A stretch of 64,000 nt of DNA from NCBI GenBank assembly GCA_946476985.1, contig CAMKWS010000004.1:1-64000 (forward strand). The letters are read 5' to 3'. Made by a program: the position numbers and the translations under genes. Shown here piece by piece: positions 45,266-53,690 of this stretch (its first letter is position 1; the number at the start of each line of letters is the position of its first letter). The stretch is from an uncultured Acetobacteraceae bacterium (GTDB lineage: Bacteria; Pseudomonadota; Alphaproteobacteria; Acetobacterales; Acetobacteraceae). The notes under the pieces were generated by a model. The model did no database searches and was not told the origin of the DNA. It saw nothing but the letters and a program-made list of their open reading frames with translations.

Positions 45266-47515
45266 ATGGCAAAAGAGAGCCTCTCCCCCCATAGCAAGAG
45301 AACGGCGCAGGGTCATCGTATTTCCGTATTGGTGCCACGTCCCTTTTCTGGGCCATTAGATTATCGTGCTGTAGAGCCCTTACCGCCGGGCACGTTGGTG
45401 CGGGTGCCGTTAGGGAGGCAGGAGATTGTTGGCTGTGTGTGGGATGACCAACGCTCAAAAATACCAGTAGACTTACGCCCCCCGCAGGACAGTCGTATTG
45501 TAGCCTTTGAGAAGCTGCGCTTTATTAAGGAGGCTATAACGTCTGTTCCTCCTTTACCGGAGGATTTACGCCAGTTTGTTGAATGGGTCGCTGCTTATGG
45601 GCTTAGCGCACCCGGAATGGTGCTGGCTATTGCGCTGCGGGTGCCTGCTGCTGCGGGGGGCGTTAAACCAACATTAGGGTGGGTACGATGTGCAAGAGCC
45701 GTACCTGCTGGTTTGCGTATAACACCGTCCCGGCAAAAAGTTTTGGATGTTGTATCTGAAGATACACCTCTAACGAGCTTTATGATTGCAGAACGGAGCG
45801 GGGCAAGTACTGCGGTTATACGTGGGTTGATAAATGCTGGCGTATTAGAAGAACGTGTTGTGACCGTCCAGGCCTCTTCTCCACAGCCCGACCCAGATTA
45901 TGCGCCACCGTCTCTTTCGACCATACAGGCTGAAGCAGCAGACGTTTTGGTTGAAGGGGTAAAAGAGAGGGCGTTTAATGTCACCTTGCTTGAAGGGGTT
46001 ACTGGCTCGGGTAAGACGGAGGTGTATTTTGAGGCTGTGGCTGAATGCTTGAGGCAGGGGCGGCAGGTGCTGGTCCTTTTGCCAGAAATTGTGCTGACAG
46101 CCCAATGGACTGAACGCTTTACGCGTCGTTTTGGTGTACGCCCAGCTGTTTGGCATTCCGAGTTAGGGCAAAAAGCGCGTCGAGAAACATGGTGTGCCGT
46201 GGCTGATGGTCGGCAGAGGGTTGTTGTAGGGGCGCGTTCCTCCTTGTTTCTTCCTTTTGCGAATCTCGGCTTAGTGGTGGTCGATGAAGAGCACGAAAGT
46301 ACCTACAAGCAAGAAGAGGGCGTGCTTTATCATGGACGTGATATGGCCATTGTGCGCGCGAGGATGGTGGGGGGCGCTGTTATTCTCGTATCAGCAACTC
46401 CTTCGATGGAAACATTGGTCAATGCACAACAAGGGCGCTACCGGCATGCATTGTTAGAGGACCGCCATGGAGGTGCACGCCTGCCAGATATATCTCTGAT
46501 TGATATGAAGCAGAGCGGCCCAGAGAGAGGTTTGTTTCTTTCACCGCTTTTATGTGAGACGATCGAGGCGCGTATGGCAGCTGGGGAGCAGAGTATGTTG
46601 TTCCTCAATCGTCGCGGATATGCGCCCCTGACATTATGCCGTGCGTGTGGGCATCGGATTCAATGTCCGCATTGTTCTGCGTGGCTGGTGGAGCATCGTG
46701 CTCGTAGGATGATGGCGTGTCACCATTGTGAATATACTCAGCCGCTTGTGGTTAATTGTCCTTCATGCGGAGCAGAGGATAGTTTGGTGCCGGTAGGGCC
46801 AGGGGTGGAGCGTATTCGAGAGGAAGCTCAGGCTCGGTTTCCCCAGGCACGTATTTTAAGTATGGCCTCCGATACCTTAACTTCGCCTGCTGCGATGGAA
46901 GATGCCGTGCAGAAAATTTCATCCGGAGCGGTTGATATTATTATCGGTACGCAAGTGGTGGCAAAGGGCTGGCATTTTCCAGAATTGACATTGGTTGGCG
47001 TGGTGGATGCTGATTTAGGGCTAGGGGGAGGCGATTTGCGGGCTGCAGAGCGTACTATGCAGCTTTTGCATCAGGTCGCAGGGCGTGCGGGGCGTGGCTC
47101 CAAGCCAGGCCTCGTGATGTTGCAAAGTTATGTTGGTGATCACCCTGTCATGCAGGCCCTTCTTGCCAATGATTTTATCACCTTTATGGAACAAGAGGCA
47201 GCACAACGTCGCCCGAGCTTTTGGCCCCCTTATGGGCGGCTTGCTGCTGTAATTGTGAGCGCCCCGAAAGAACGGCAAGCTGAAGCGTTAGCACGTCAAA
47301 TTGCCGTACGTGCGCCTATGGGGGATGGTGTACAGGTATTGGGGCCGGCTCCGGCGCCTTTGGCATTATTGAGAGGGCGGTATCGGTTTCGTTTATTATT
47401 GCGCACACGTCGAGCTATTGCCTTGCAACCATTGTTACGGCGCTGGCTGAGCGGCGTTCCTTTAAAAGATGGTGCTAAGATTGATGTCGATATAGACCCC
47501 ATCTCCTTTATGTAA
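45266..47515 (+). CDS. priA: Primosomal protein N' (replication restart helicase PriA)
   Basis: SF2 helicase that reloads DnaB at stalled forks. 749 aa. The N-terminal 3'-end-binding domain carries PFSGPLDYRAVEPLPPGTLVRVPLG; Walker A GVTGSGKTEVYFEA at about 247; DEEH at about 340. Zinc cysteines at about 457-508 include CRACGHRIQCPHCSAW, CHHCEYTQ and CPSCGAED. Helicase motif region QVAGRAGRGSKPG. ATG start; divergent from xerC. Complete. Confidence 0.95.
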   Translation: MAKESLSPHSKRTAQGHRISVLVPRPFSGPLDYRAVEPLPPGTLVRVPLGRQEIVGCVWDDQRSKIPVDLRPPQDSRIVAFEKLRFIKEAITSVPPLPEDLRQFVEWVAAYGLSAPGMVLAIALRVPAAAGGVKPTLGWVRCARAVPAGLRITPSRQKVLDVVSEDTPLTSFMIAERSGASTAVIRGLINAGVLEERVVTVQASSPQPDPDYAPPSLSTIQAEAADVLVEGVKERAFNVTLLEGVTGSGKTEVYFEAVAECLRQGRQVLVLLPEIVLTAQWTERFTRRFGVRPAVWHSELGQKARRETWCAVADGRQRVVVGARSSLFLPFANLGLVVVDEEHESTYKQEEGVLYHGRDMAIVRARMVGGAVILVSATPSMETLVNAQQGRYRHALLEDRHGGARLPDISLIDMKQSGPERGLFLSPLLCETIEARMAAGEQSMLFLNRRGYAPLTLCRACGHRIQCPHCSAWLVEHRARRMMACHHCEYTQPLVVNCPSCGAEDSLVPVGPGVERIREEAQARFPQARILSMASDTLTSPAAMEDAVQKISSGAVDIIIGTQVVAKGWHFPELTLVGVVDADLGLGGGDLRAAERTMQLLHQVAGRAGRGSKPGLVMLQSYVGDHPVMQALLANDFITFMEQEAAQRRPSFWPPYGRLAAVIVSAPKERQAEALARQIAVRAPMGDGVQVLGPAPAPLALLRGRYRFRLLLRTRRAIALQPLLRRWLSGVPLKDGAKIDVDIDPISFM

Positions 47516-47535
47516 CGAGGAAAGGGGGCGGGTTT

Positions 47536-48228
47536 TTAATCTGGCTGTCCGTGGGCTTGGCGTTCAAGCTGTTGGTAACGCTTTTGTCCATTGGGCAGTA
47601 GTGGCGCCCAAGTAAGAGCATTGGTGAAGGCGGTGAGTGCAGCCTCAGGGTGGTGAAGATGCTCTTGTGTGCGAGCAAGGAGCTCCCATGCGAGAGCATC
47701 CCCAGGGTCTTGAGTGAGGCACATTTGTAGGTCTTCTACAGCGCCGGTGAGATCATTACCCACAAAGCGGATGCTCGCTCTCTGCCTTCGCAAGAAACCA
47801 TTATCAGGTTGTAAGGTAATAGCGGCAGAGAGAGCCGCTTCAGCCTGTTGAATATGGCTTTGTTTAAGTTGTTCTTGTGCTTCATCTAGCAATAAGCGGC
47901 CGCTATTTTTTACGCTGTAAAGTCGTAGAAGCTCGGCTTTTTGCATAAGTGATTCTGCTTGAGAATCGTTTTCCTCTGTAGTGAGGGCTTTTTCTGTCTG
48001 AGAGAGTTTTTCCTGCAAGGTGAGAGAAGGTGTTTTGGCAGGAAGGGGGGGATTATGTGCTGCGGGTGTTGCCAGTGCCGTATTGGCGGTAAAAAATAGT
48101 GCAGTCATAAAGAAAGCCCCCAGCAATCTTGCGGGAGGCTTGAAGCCCCAAAAAGGGGCAGGGCGTTTAAAAACGCCCCCCAATACAACATGTTGCAGCG
48201 AATCTACGGAGAAGCTGCTCATGTGCAT
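47536..48228 (-). CDS. Exported TPR-repeat protein
   Basis: 230-aa protein of unknown role. A hydrophobic stretch ARLLGAFFMTALFFTANTALA (about 33-53) looks like a signal peptide, followed by two or three TPR-like helical repeats (QQAEAALSAAITLQPDNGFLRRQRASIRFVGNDLTGAVEDLQMCLTQDPGDALAWELLARTQEHLHHPEAALTAFTNALTWAP). The start is uncertain: ATG at 48228 leaves 30 odd residues encoded over tandem hairpins, so a start closer to the signal is possible. Follows rpmJ by 11 bp. TPRs suggest a scaffold role at the envelope. Confidence 0.7.
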   Translation of the reverse strand: MHMSSFSVDSLQHVVLGGVFKRPAPFWGFKPPARLLGAFFMTALFFTANTALATPAAHNPPLPAKTPSLTLQEKLSQTEKALTTEENDSQAESLMQKAELLRLYSVKNSGRLLLDEAQEQLKQSHIQQAEAALSAAITLQPDNGFLRRQRASIRFVGNDLTGAVEDLQMCLTQDPGDALAWELLARTQEHLHHPEAALTAFTNALTWAPLLPNGQKRYQQLERQAHGQPD

Positions 48229-48239
48229 TCTATGCTGAA

Positions 48240-48365
48240 TTAGCCCTGACGAGCTTTCAAGCGTGGGTTCTTTTTGTTGATGACGTAAACGCGGCCACGG
48301 CGGCGCACGACACGGCAGTTTTTGTCACGCAGTTTAGCGGATTTAAGGCTGTTACGGATCTTCAT
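48240..48365 (-). CDS. rpmJ: 50S ribosomal protein L36
   Basis: 41-aa basic ribosomal protein, [41 protein letters not shown]. It is the longer form with a single Cys (residue 17), lacking the Zn-binding CxxC-H set, as is usual in many alphaproteobacteria. Preceded by a good promoter (TTGACT-N17-TTATGC, minus strand). Upstream of the TPR gene by 11 bp. Confidence 0.95.
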   Translation of the reverse strand: MKIRNSLKSAKLRDKNCRVVRRRGRVYVINKKNPRLKARQG

Positions 48366-48462
48366 GGTGTTCAGGCTCCCGACAGAAAAGACAAGCTCAC
48401 ATGCCCAGCTAGGCACGGGCTCTCATATTTGCAGGGCTGAAACGCCCGCGAAACTGGCGCTC

Positions 48463-48491
48463 GCATAACCTGTAAAAAGGGTGCGAGTCAA
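48463..48491 (-). promoter_or_regulatory. Promoter upstream of rpmJ
   Basis: On the minus strand, -35 TTGACT (48486-48491), 17-bp spacer, -10 TTATGC (48463-48468), about 100 bp before the rpmJ ATG. The spacing and -35 are good; the -10 is only moderate. Confidence 0.65.
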
Positions 48492-48539
48492 GGTTGGCAG
48501 CGTAAAAAGGCCTCTTTTCTCTCGAATGTTTTTCGGATT

Positions 48540-49001
48540 ATGCTCTTTTTCATGACCCGTTTTTTTTCTCTCTATCCCTTGATTCTCCGCACCGTTGGCC
48601 TTTGTGCGCTGTGCTTTCCTGTGTTTGCATGGGCTGGTGGAGGCGCGCGAACTGATGATGATGACCCCAATATTAATGCACGTGGTGTTGTGATTAATAA
48701 TATTCTCACGATTCTCCGCGCGGGGCCGGATTCGGCAAGTGACGCCTGTTTAAAATCTCTTTCTGAGATGCATAAGGTGCAAGAGCAGCTTGATAAAGAA
48801 GAGACTGCTCAAGAAAGCTCGGATATCGGCCTTGTGCGTGATGTGCTGGAATCGGATATGGAAGGTGTGATTTCCAGCTGTGGGGTGGATGCACATGAAA
48901 TGTGTCGGACCCCACAACTGCAAGCAGATGCGACATTAAGTCGCCTGTGTCACCGCTTGCCAGATATTACACCTAGCGAAGCGAGTGACGACCTCCAGTA
49001 A
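48540..49001 (+). CDS. Small secreted cysteine-containing protein of unknown function
   Basis: 153-aa hypothetical protein. Signal peptide (TRFFSLYPLILRTVGLCALCFPVFAWAG, cleavage around residue 32), then GGGARTDDDDPNINARGVVINNIL. The mature part has four cysteines (DACLKS, SSCGVD, EMCRT, RLCHRL), enough for two disulfides, and an acidic, helical middle. No known family recognised. ATG at 48540 or 48552; no strong ribosome site. Convergent with the oligopeptidase gene. A periplasmic chaperone-like or inhibitor-like protein is possible but not supported. Confidence 0.65.
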   Translation: MLFFMTRFFSLYPLILRTVGLCALCFPVFAWAGGGARTDDDDPNINARGVVINNILTILRAGPDSASDACLKSLSEMHKVQEQLDKEETAQESSDIGLVRDVLESDMEGVISSCGVDAHEMCRTPQLQADATLSRLCHRLPDITPSEASDDLQ

Positions 49002-49015
49002 ATAAGAAGGGGGAT

Positions 49016-51157
49016 TTATGCGGTTTGGGCGCGGTTAAGGCTCCATAGGGCGAAAGCCTGCACAAGGGCGACTTCTTTTAAGCGTTCAAACCGGCCTGAT
49101 GAGCCGCCATGGCCTGCGTCCATATTAATTTGGCAGAGGAAAGGGCCGCCTTTGGCCTCTTCGCGTAGTCGAGCGATCCATTTTGCAGGCTCCCAATAGG
49201 TCACCCGTGGGTCAGATAGCCCGCCCATAGCGAGAATCGCCGGGTACACAACTGAGCGGATATTATCATAAGGGGAATAGCTTGCGATGAGGTCATAAGC
49301 CTCAGGGTCGGTTAGTGGATTCCCCCATTCTGGCCATTCTGGTGGTGTGAGCGGTAAGGAGACATCCGACATTGTATTGAGCATGTCCACAAAGGGGACC
49401 TGCGCAGCAATGCCTGCAAAAAGCTCTGGTGCCATATTTGCCACAGCGCCCATGAGCAACCCGCCAGCAGAACCGCCATGGGCAACAATGCGGCCAGCAG
49501 CGGTGTAGTTCTCTGCAATAAGGTGGCGGGCACAGCTTATGAAGTCTGTAAAGCTGTTGGTCTTCTTTTTGCCACGACCATCAAGGAACCAGTTCCAGCC
49601 TTTTTCAGTTCCTCCACGAATATGTGCGATGGCGTAGATCACACCACGATCAACCAAGCTTAGAGCCGTGGTGGAGAAGCTGGCCTCCATCGAAATGCCA
49701 TAAGAGCCATAGCCGTAAAGGAGCATAGGGTTCTGGCCATTAAGCTCGGTGCCTTTGCGCATGAGAACGGTAATAGGTACCTCGGCACCATCTTGTGCGG
49801 TGGCAAAGAGGCGGCGTGTTTCATAGGCGGTTTGGTCGTGCCCAGAGGGAACTTCACGCACCTTGCGGAGCGTTTTTTCTCCGCTTTGCATATTATAATC
49901 ATACCAATGTGCCGGCGTTGTAGGGGATTGGTAGATATAGCGGAGGGTTGGTTGATCATATTCCAACACGCCGAGCAAGCTAAGCGTGTAGGCTGGTTCA
50001 TCCATGCTGATATGCGTTGCATGGGTACGAATATTACCGTTATCAGCCTTGCTGCGTGGTAGAATGAAGATCTCAATATTGCCGTTGCGGCGTTCGCTCC
50101 ATGTCAGGTAGTCCTGTCCAGCGCTTACCCCAAGGAGGAAATGCCCTTCTTGATGTGGAAGGAATTCGTCCCAATGTGACCGGTCTGTTGCAGTGTCTGG
50201 CGCGCTCATGAGCTTGAAATCTACCGCACCATCTTTGTTTGTGAGGATGATGAAACGGTCATTCCAATGAGTGAGGCTGTAGCGCTCTCCTCGTACTAAG
50301 GGGGCGGCTACTTTTGGTTGCGCGGTAGGGTCTGCTGCGGGGATGAGCAATGTTTCATTCGTATCATGGTCACCACGCTCAATGCTGATCCATTTACGTG
50401 AAGCGCTTACCCCAATGCTAAGGAAGAAACCTGGGTCTGTTTCATCAAAAACGAGGACATCGTCTCCCCCGCGGAGAGGGCGGCGATAGATGCGGGACGG
50501 ACGGCCATTATCATCTCGGTAAACCCAAAAGAGATATTGGCTATCTGGGGAGAGGGTAAAGCTCCCTGTGCAGCTTTCCACGGCAGGGGCACAGAGTTCG
50601 CCTGTTGTGAGGTCTTTTACTTGGATGCGGTAAACTTCTGAGCCTTGGATATCTTCGGCATAGACGTAATATTTATGGTCATCTGTATGGGCTGCTTGGG
50701 CGAGGCTGTAGAAGCTATGCTGGGCTGCGAGCTTGTTTACATCCAATAGAATTTCTTCGGGGCCGTCGGCTTCATATGTGGTGCCTTTGCGGGGGCGGCG
50801 CACATGGAGTGGGTGTTGGGAATCTTTTTCATAACGCAGGCCATATAGCCATGGGCCATCTGGCAGCGGCACGGATTCTTCTGCTGGAGGAATACGGCCG
50901 ACCATCTCATCAAATAAGTTTTTTTGAAGAGCTGTGGTCTCGTCTAAAACAGCGGCTGTATAGGTGTTTTCGTGCTGGAGATGTGTACGGATATCCTCCC
51001 GCAGGACAGTTGGGTCACGGAGGACTTGCTGCCAATTTTCATCTTTCATCCATGCGTAATTATCAGTTCGTGTACGGCCAAGCTGCTCAAGAACGATAGG
51101 ATTGCGCCGGGCAATAGGGGCCTTCGGCAGGGAGGGGGTATGTGTATCTGTGCTCAT
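49016..51157 (-). CDS. ptrB: Oligopeptidase B-like prolyl oligopeptidase (S9A)
   Basis: 713-aa serine peptidase. N-terminal propeller region (RRNPIVLEQLGRTRTDNYAWMKDENWQQVLRDP), then the alpha/beta hydrolase domain. Triad visible: Ser563 in AHGGSAGGLLMG, Asp649 in GGLSDPRVTYWEPAKW, His683 in NMDAGHGGSSGRF. Also YGYGSYGISMEASF and GGTEKGWNWFLDGRGKKKTNSFTDF, which are characteristic. Acts on short peptides, oligopeptidase B after basic residues. ATG at 51157. No signal peptide, so probably cytoplasmic. Confidence 0.94.
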   Translation of the reverse strand: MSTDTHTPSLPKAPIARRNPIVLEQLGRTRTDNYAWMKDENWQQVLRDPTVLREDIRTHLQHENTYTAAVLDETTALQKNLFDEMVGRIPPAEESVPLPDGPWLYGLRYEKDSQHPLHVRRPRKGTTYEADGPEEILLDVNKLAAQHSFYSLAQAAHTDDHKYYVYAEDIQGSEVYRIQVKDLTTGELCAPAVESCTGSFTLSPDSQYLFWVYRDDNGRPSRIYRRPLRGGDDVLVFDETDPGFFLSIGVSASRKWISIERGDHDTNETLLIPAADPTAQPKVAAPLVRGERYSLTHWNDRFIILTNKDGAVDFKLMSAPDTATDRSHWDEFLPHQEGHFLLGVSAGQDYLTWSERRNGNIEIFILPRSKADNGNIRTHATHISMDEPAYTLSLLGVLEYDQPTLRYIYQSPTTPAHWYDYNMQSGEKTLRKVREVPSGHDQTAYETRRLFATAQDGAEVPITVLMRKGTELNGQNPMLLYGYGSYGISMEASFSTTALSLVDRGVIYAIAHIRGGTEKGWNWFLDGRGKKKTNSFTDFISCARHLIAENYTAAGRIVAHGGSAGGLLMGAVANMAPELFAGIAAQVPFVDMLNTMSDVSLPLTPPEWPEWGNPLTDPEAYDLIASYSPYDNIRSVVYPAILAMGGLSDPRVTYWEPAKWIARLREEAKGGPFLCQINMDAGHGGSSGRFERLKEVALVQAFALWSLNRAQTA

Positions 51158-51255
51158 ATGGCTCTATGTGGCGTGTTGGTTGGTGGGTTTCAATAGGCGT
51201 GATGCGTGTGGAGATGCCGTTCAAAGTGAAACGGTCTCCGTAGAGTGCCCATGCC

Positions 51256-52086
51256 TTACTTTATAGCATAGAGAGCGTGACGCAGGGCGTTTGTTTTCTG
51301 AGGGTTAAGAGCAATTTCTTGCCCCGCAATGGCGCTAACGGGTGTGAGGGAAAGGGCCGTAAGTAGCCATGCTGCTTCCATTCGTGGGATGTCGTGAGGG
51401 GTGAGGGATATTTCTTTACATAATCCAGCCTCTATGAGGCGGGCCCGGGAAATACCTGGGAGAAGCCCTGCTTGGAGAGGGGGGGTCACATAGTTGCCAT
51501 TTATATGGGTAAGGAAGGTTGCTGCAGTTGCCTCGGTGAGTTGCCCCTGATGATTAAGAAAAAGAGCATCATCATATCCCTGCTCTTGGGCGTCTAAGCG
51601 CGCCAAGATCGCCGGAAGCATGTTGAGGGATTTAACGCCGTTGAGAGGGGAAAGGGCATCCCGTCGTTGTTGGGGGATATGCAACCGCACGGGGTGAGGT
51701 TGTGTGGAGGGCGGGGCTGCCGTGGTGATGAGTGTGGTGGGCATCGGGTGTTTAGGAGGAGTGAGGCCACGAGGGCCCGAGCCGCGTGTGAGTGTAAGGC
51801 GGGCAGAACCTTCGGTTAGCTGATTCTTTTGTAGGAGTGTTGTTAAAGCGTGGGTGATGGTTGTTCGGTTGGGGGCGGGGAGATGTAGAATGCGGCAACC
51901 GTCCTCTAAACGTGTGAGATGGCGTTCGAGTTGTGGGATACTCCCTTGTTGAATAAGTATCGTCTCAAATAGCCCATCGCCTAGGAGGAAGCCGCGATCA
52001 TTAGGCAGGAGTGTGGCTTCAGAGCTGGGTAAAAACTGCCCGTTTAACCAAAGATAAGGTGCGTGTGGGGATGAGGGATGCGACAC
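51256..52086 (-). CDS. pabC: Aminodeoxychorismate lyase (class IV aminotransferase fold)
   Basis: PLP enzyme that releases pyruvate from aminodeoxychorismate to give p-aminobenzoate. 276 aa from GTG at 52086, chosen since AAGGA lies about 10 bases before it and it does not overlap pabB; the frame opens further upstream. Signature LWLNGQFLPSSEATLLPNDRGFLLGDGLFETILIQQGSIPQLERHL, the PLP lysine in NGVKSLNMLP, and the LTEATAATFLTHINGNYVTPPLQAGLLPGISRARLIEAG segment. It could in principle be a D-amino-acid aminotransferase, but adjacency to pabB decides. Confidence 0.9.
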   Translation of the reverse strand: MSHPSSPHAPYLWLNGQFLPSSEATLLPNDRGFLLGDGLFETILIQQGSIPQLERHLTRLEDGCRILHLPAPNRTTITHALTTLLQKNQLTEGSARLTLTRGSGPRGLTPPKHPMPTTLITTAAPPSTQPHPVRLHIPQQRRDALSPLNGVKSLNMLPAILARLDAQEQGYDDALFLNHQGQLTEATAATFLTHINGNYVTPPLQAGLLPGISRARLIEAGLCKEISLTPHDIPRMEAAWLLTALSLTPVSAIAGQEIALNPQKTNALRHALYAIK

Positions 52087-52100
52087 GGCTATAGGGGTCC

Positions 52101-53447
52101 TTATGCTTGGTTGTAATGCTCTATAACATTTAACAGGGCGGCCGCTTTGAGGCACATTTCGTCATATTCTCGTTTAGGGTCAGAAGGCCATGTAATGCCT
52201 CCGCCTGCCCCGATTTCTAGAGCGGTAGGCGTTGCGCTGATGCTACGGATGATTACAGAGCTATCTAAGCTGCCATCCCACCCAAGGCGGAAAAGCGTGC
52301 CGCAATAAGCCCCACGGGCAGATGTTTCGATCTCATCAATAATTTCTAACGCTCGATATTTTGGCGCCCCGGTGACAGACCCAGGGGGCAGTGTGGCGGC
52401 GAGGAGGTCGGCTGCATCACATTCTGGCCGAAGATGCCCTGTGACGCTCGAGACGAGATGATGGACATGAGCAAAGCGTTCCACCGCAAAAAGTTGCGGG
52501 ACATCAACACTCCCTAGCGCACAGACACGGCCAATATCGTGGCGCATGAGATCTGTGATCATAAGGTTTTCTGCGCATTCTTTTTCATCTTGGGCTAGGG
52601 CATTGCGTAGTGCTGTGTTTGTTTGTGGATCCTTACTAATACCGCATGTGCCTTTGATAGGGCGTGTTTCGATTATTTTATGTGTGTTGAGTGAGAGGAA
52701 GCGCTCTACAGAGGCACTAAGTAAGCTGAAATTAGGTGTATGAAACCATGCTCCAAATGGTGCGGGGCAATGGGTGCGTAGGCGTTTATATAGTCCCCCA
52801 AGGTCAAGCTTTGGTGGGTGAGGGGTGGACCAACGCATTGTTAAATTTGCTTGGAAGATATCCCCTGCTTCAATATAGGCGCGTACTTTACGCACGGCCT
52901 CCATCCAGCTCTCTGCGTTACAGTCGGCAACACAGTGCAGGGGAGTATGTAAGGGGGCGGTCTTATGAGGTGGAGGAAGAGCTTCTAGCTTTGCTGGTGG
53001 AGGTGTACCATCGGGGCTACTCCACCAAAGTTGTTTATGCTTACGGTCGATAATAAAGACATCGCGGCAGGCAAGAGCCGTAAAGGCCGGGGTGTCTGTT
53101 GTATGGCGTGAGGTTAGCCCCTCACACGCCATGCCTGCCTCATAGCTGATGAGGCCTATAATTCCGCCTGTGAAGGGAATATCTACAGGCAGGGATGTCG
53201 TTTCATGATGTGGACGATGTGTGTTGCTGAACTCTCTAAGGCGTTGAGGAAATTCTTTCATCTCGTCTAATGAAAGTGTGAGATGCGCCGTTGGTCGAGG
53301 GCAAAGAAAGCTCCAACGGTGGCGCTCTTGTTCCTCTGGGCCACCACTATCTAGAAAAACGCTATAGGCTTCACCTTGGCAGAGGGTGAATAGCTCTTCG
53401 GGGGAGTGCCAAGGGAGCTGTTGGAGTGTGGAAGAGGCAATGTGCAT
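52101..53447 (-). CDS. pabB: Aminodeoxychorismate synthase component I
   Basis: Chorismate-binding enzyme adding an amino group to make aminodeoxychorismate for folate. Motifs: GGIIGLISYEAG, GDIFQANLTMRWS, IIETRPIKGTCGISKDP, KECAENLMITDLMRHDIGRVC, LPPGSVTGAPKYRALEIIDEIE, and ending in the chorismate-binding block. 448 aa. Lies 15 bp upstream of pabC. The KGT motif (IKGT) marks the PabB branch rather than TrpE. Confidence 0.95.
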   Translation of the reverse strand: MHIASSTLQQLPWHSPEELFTLCQGEAYSVFLDSGGPEEQERHRWSFLCPRPTAHLTLSLDEMKEFPQRLREFSNTHRPHHETTSLPVDIPFTGGIIGLISYEAGMACEGLTSRHTTDTPAFTALACRDVFIIDRKHKQLWWSSPDGTPPPAKLEALPPPHKTAPLHTPLHCVADCNAESWMEAVRKVRAYIEAGDIFQANLTMRWSTPHPPKLDLGGLYKRLRTHCPAPFGAWFHTPNFSLLSASVERFLSLNTHKIIETRPIKGTCGISKDPQTNTALRNALAQDEKECAENLMITDLMRHDIGRVCALGSVDVPQLFAVERFAHVHHLVSSVTGHLRPECDAADLLAATLPPGSVTGAPKYRALEIIDEIETSARGAYCGTLFRLGWDGSLDSSVIIRSISATPTALEIGAGGGITWPSDPKREYDEMCLKAAALLNVIEHYNQA

Positions 53448-53690
53448 AAGCAGAAGATAAATATTCTAAAGAACTCGAAGAGCAAGAGCCTTAAGGATAG
53501 CTGTCCCTTATAGGGAGGGGAAGTGTAAGCTTTTGAGAGAAATATGACATATCACGATAAGAATGAGCATAGATAAGGAGAAGGCTAAGAAAGGGTTAAA
53601 GGCAGGTTAGGAACACTTCTAGCGTGTTGGCGTAGAATGGGTTATGGTAGGCAGAACAAATACATTCATTTAGAAACTGGTGGACCTGTC

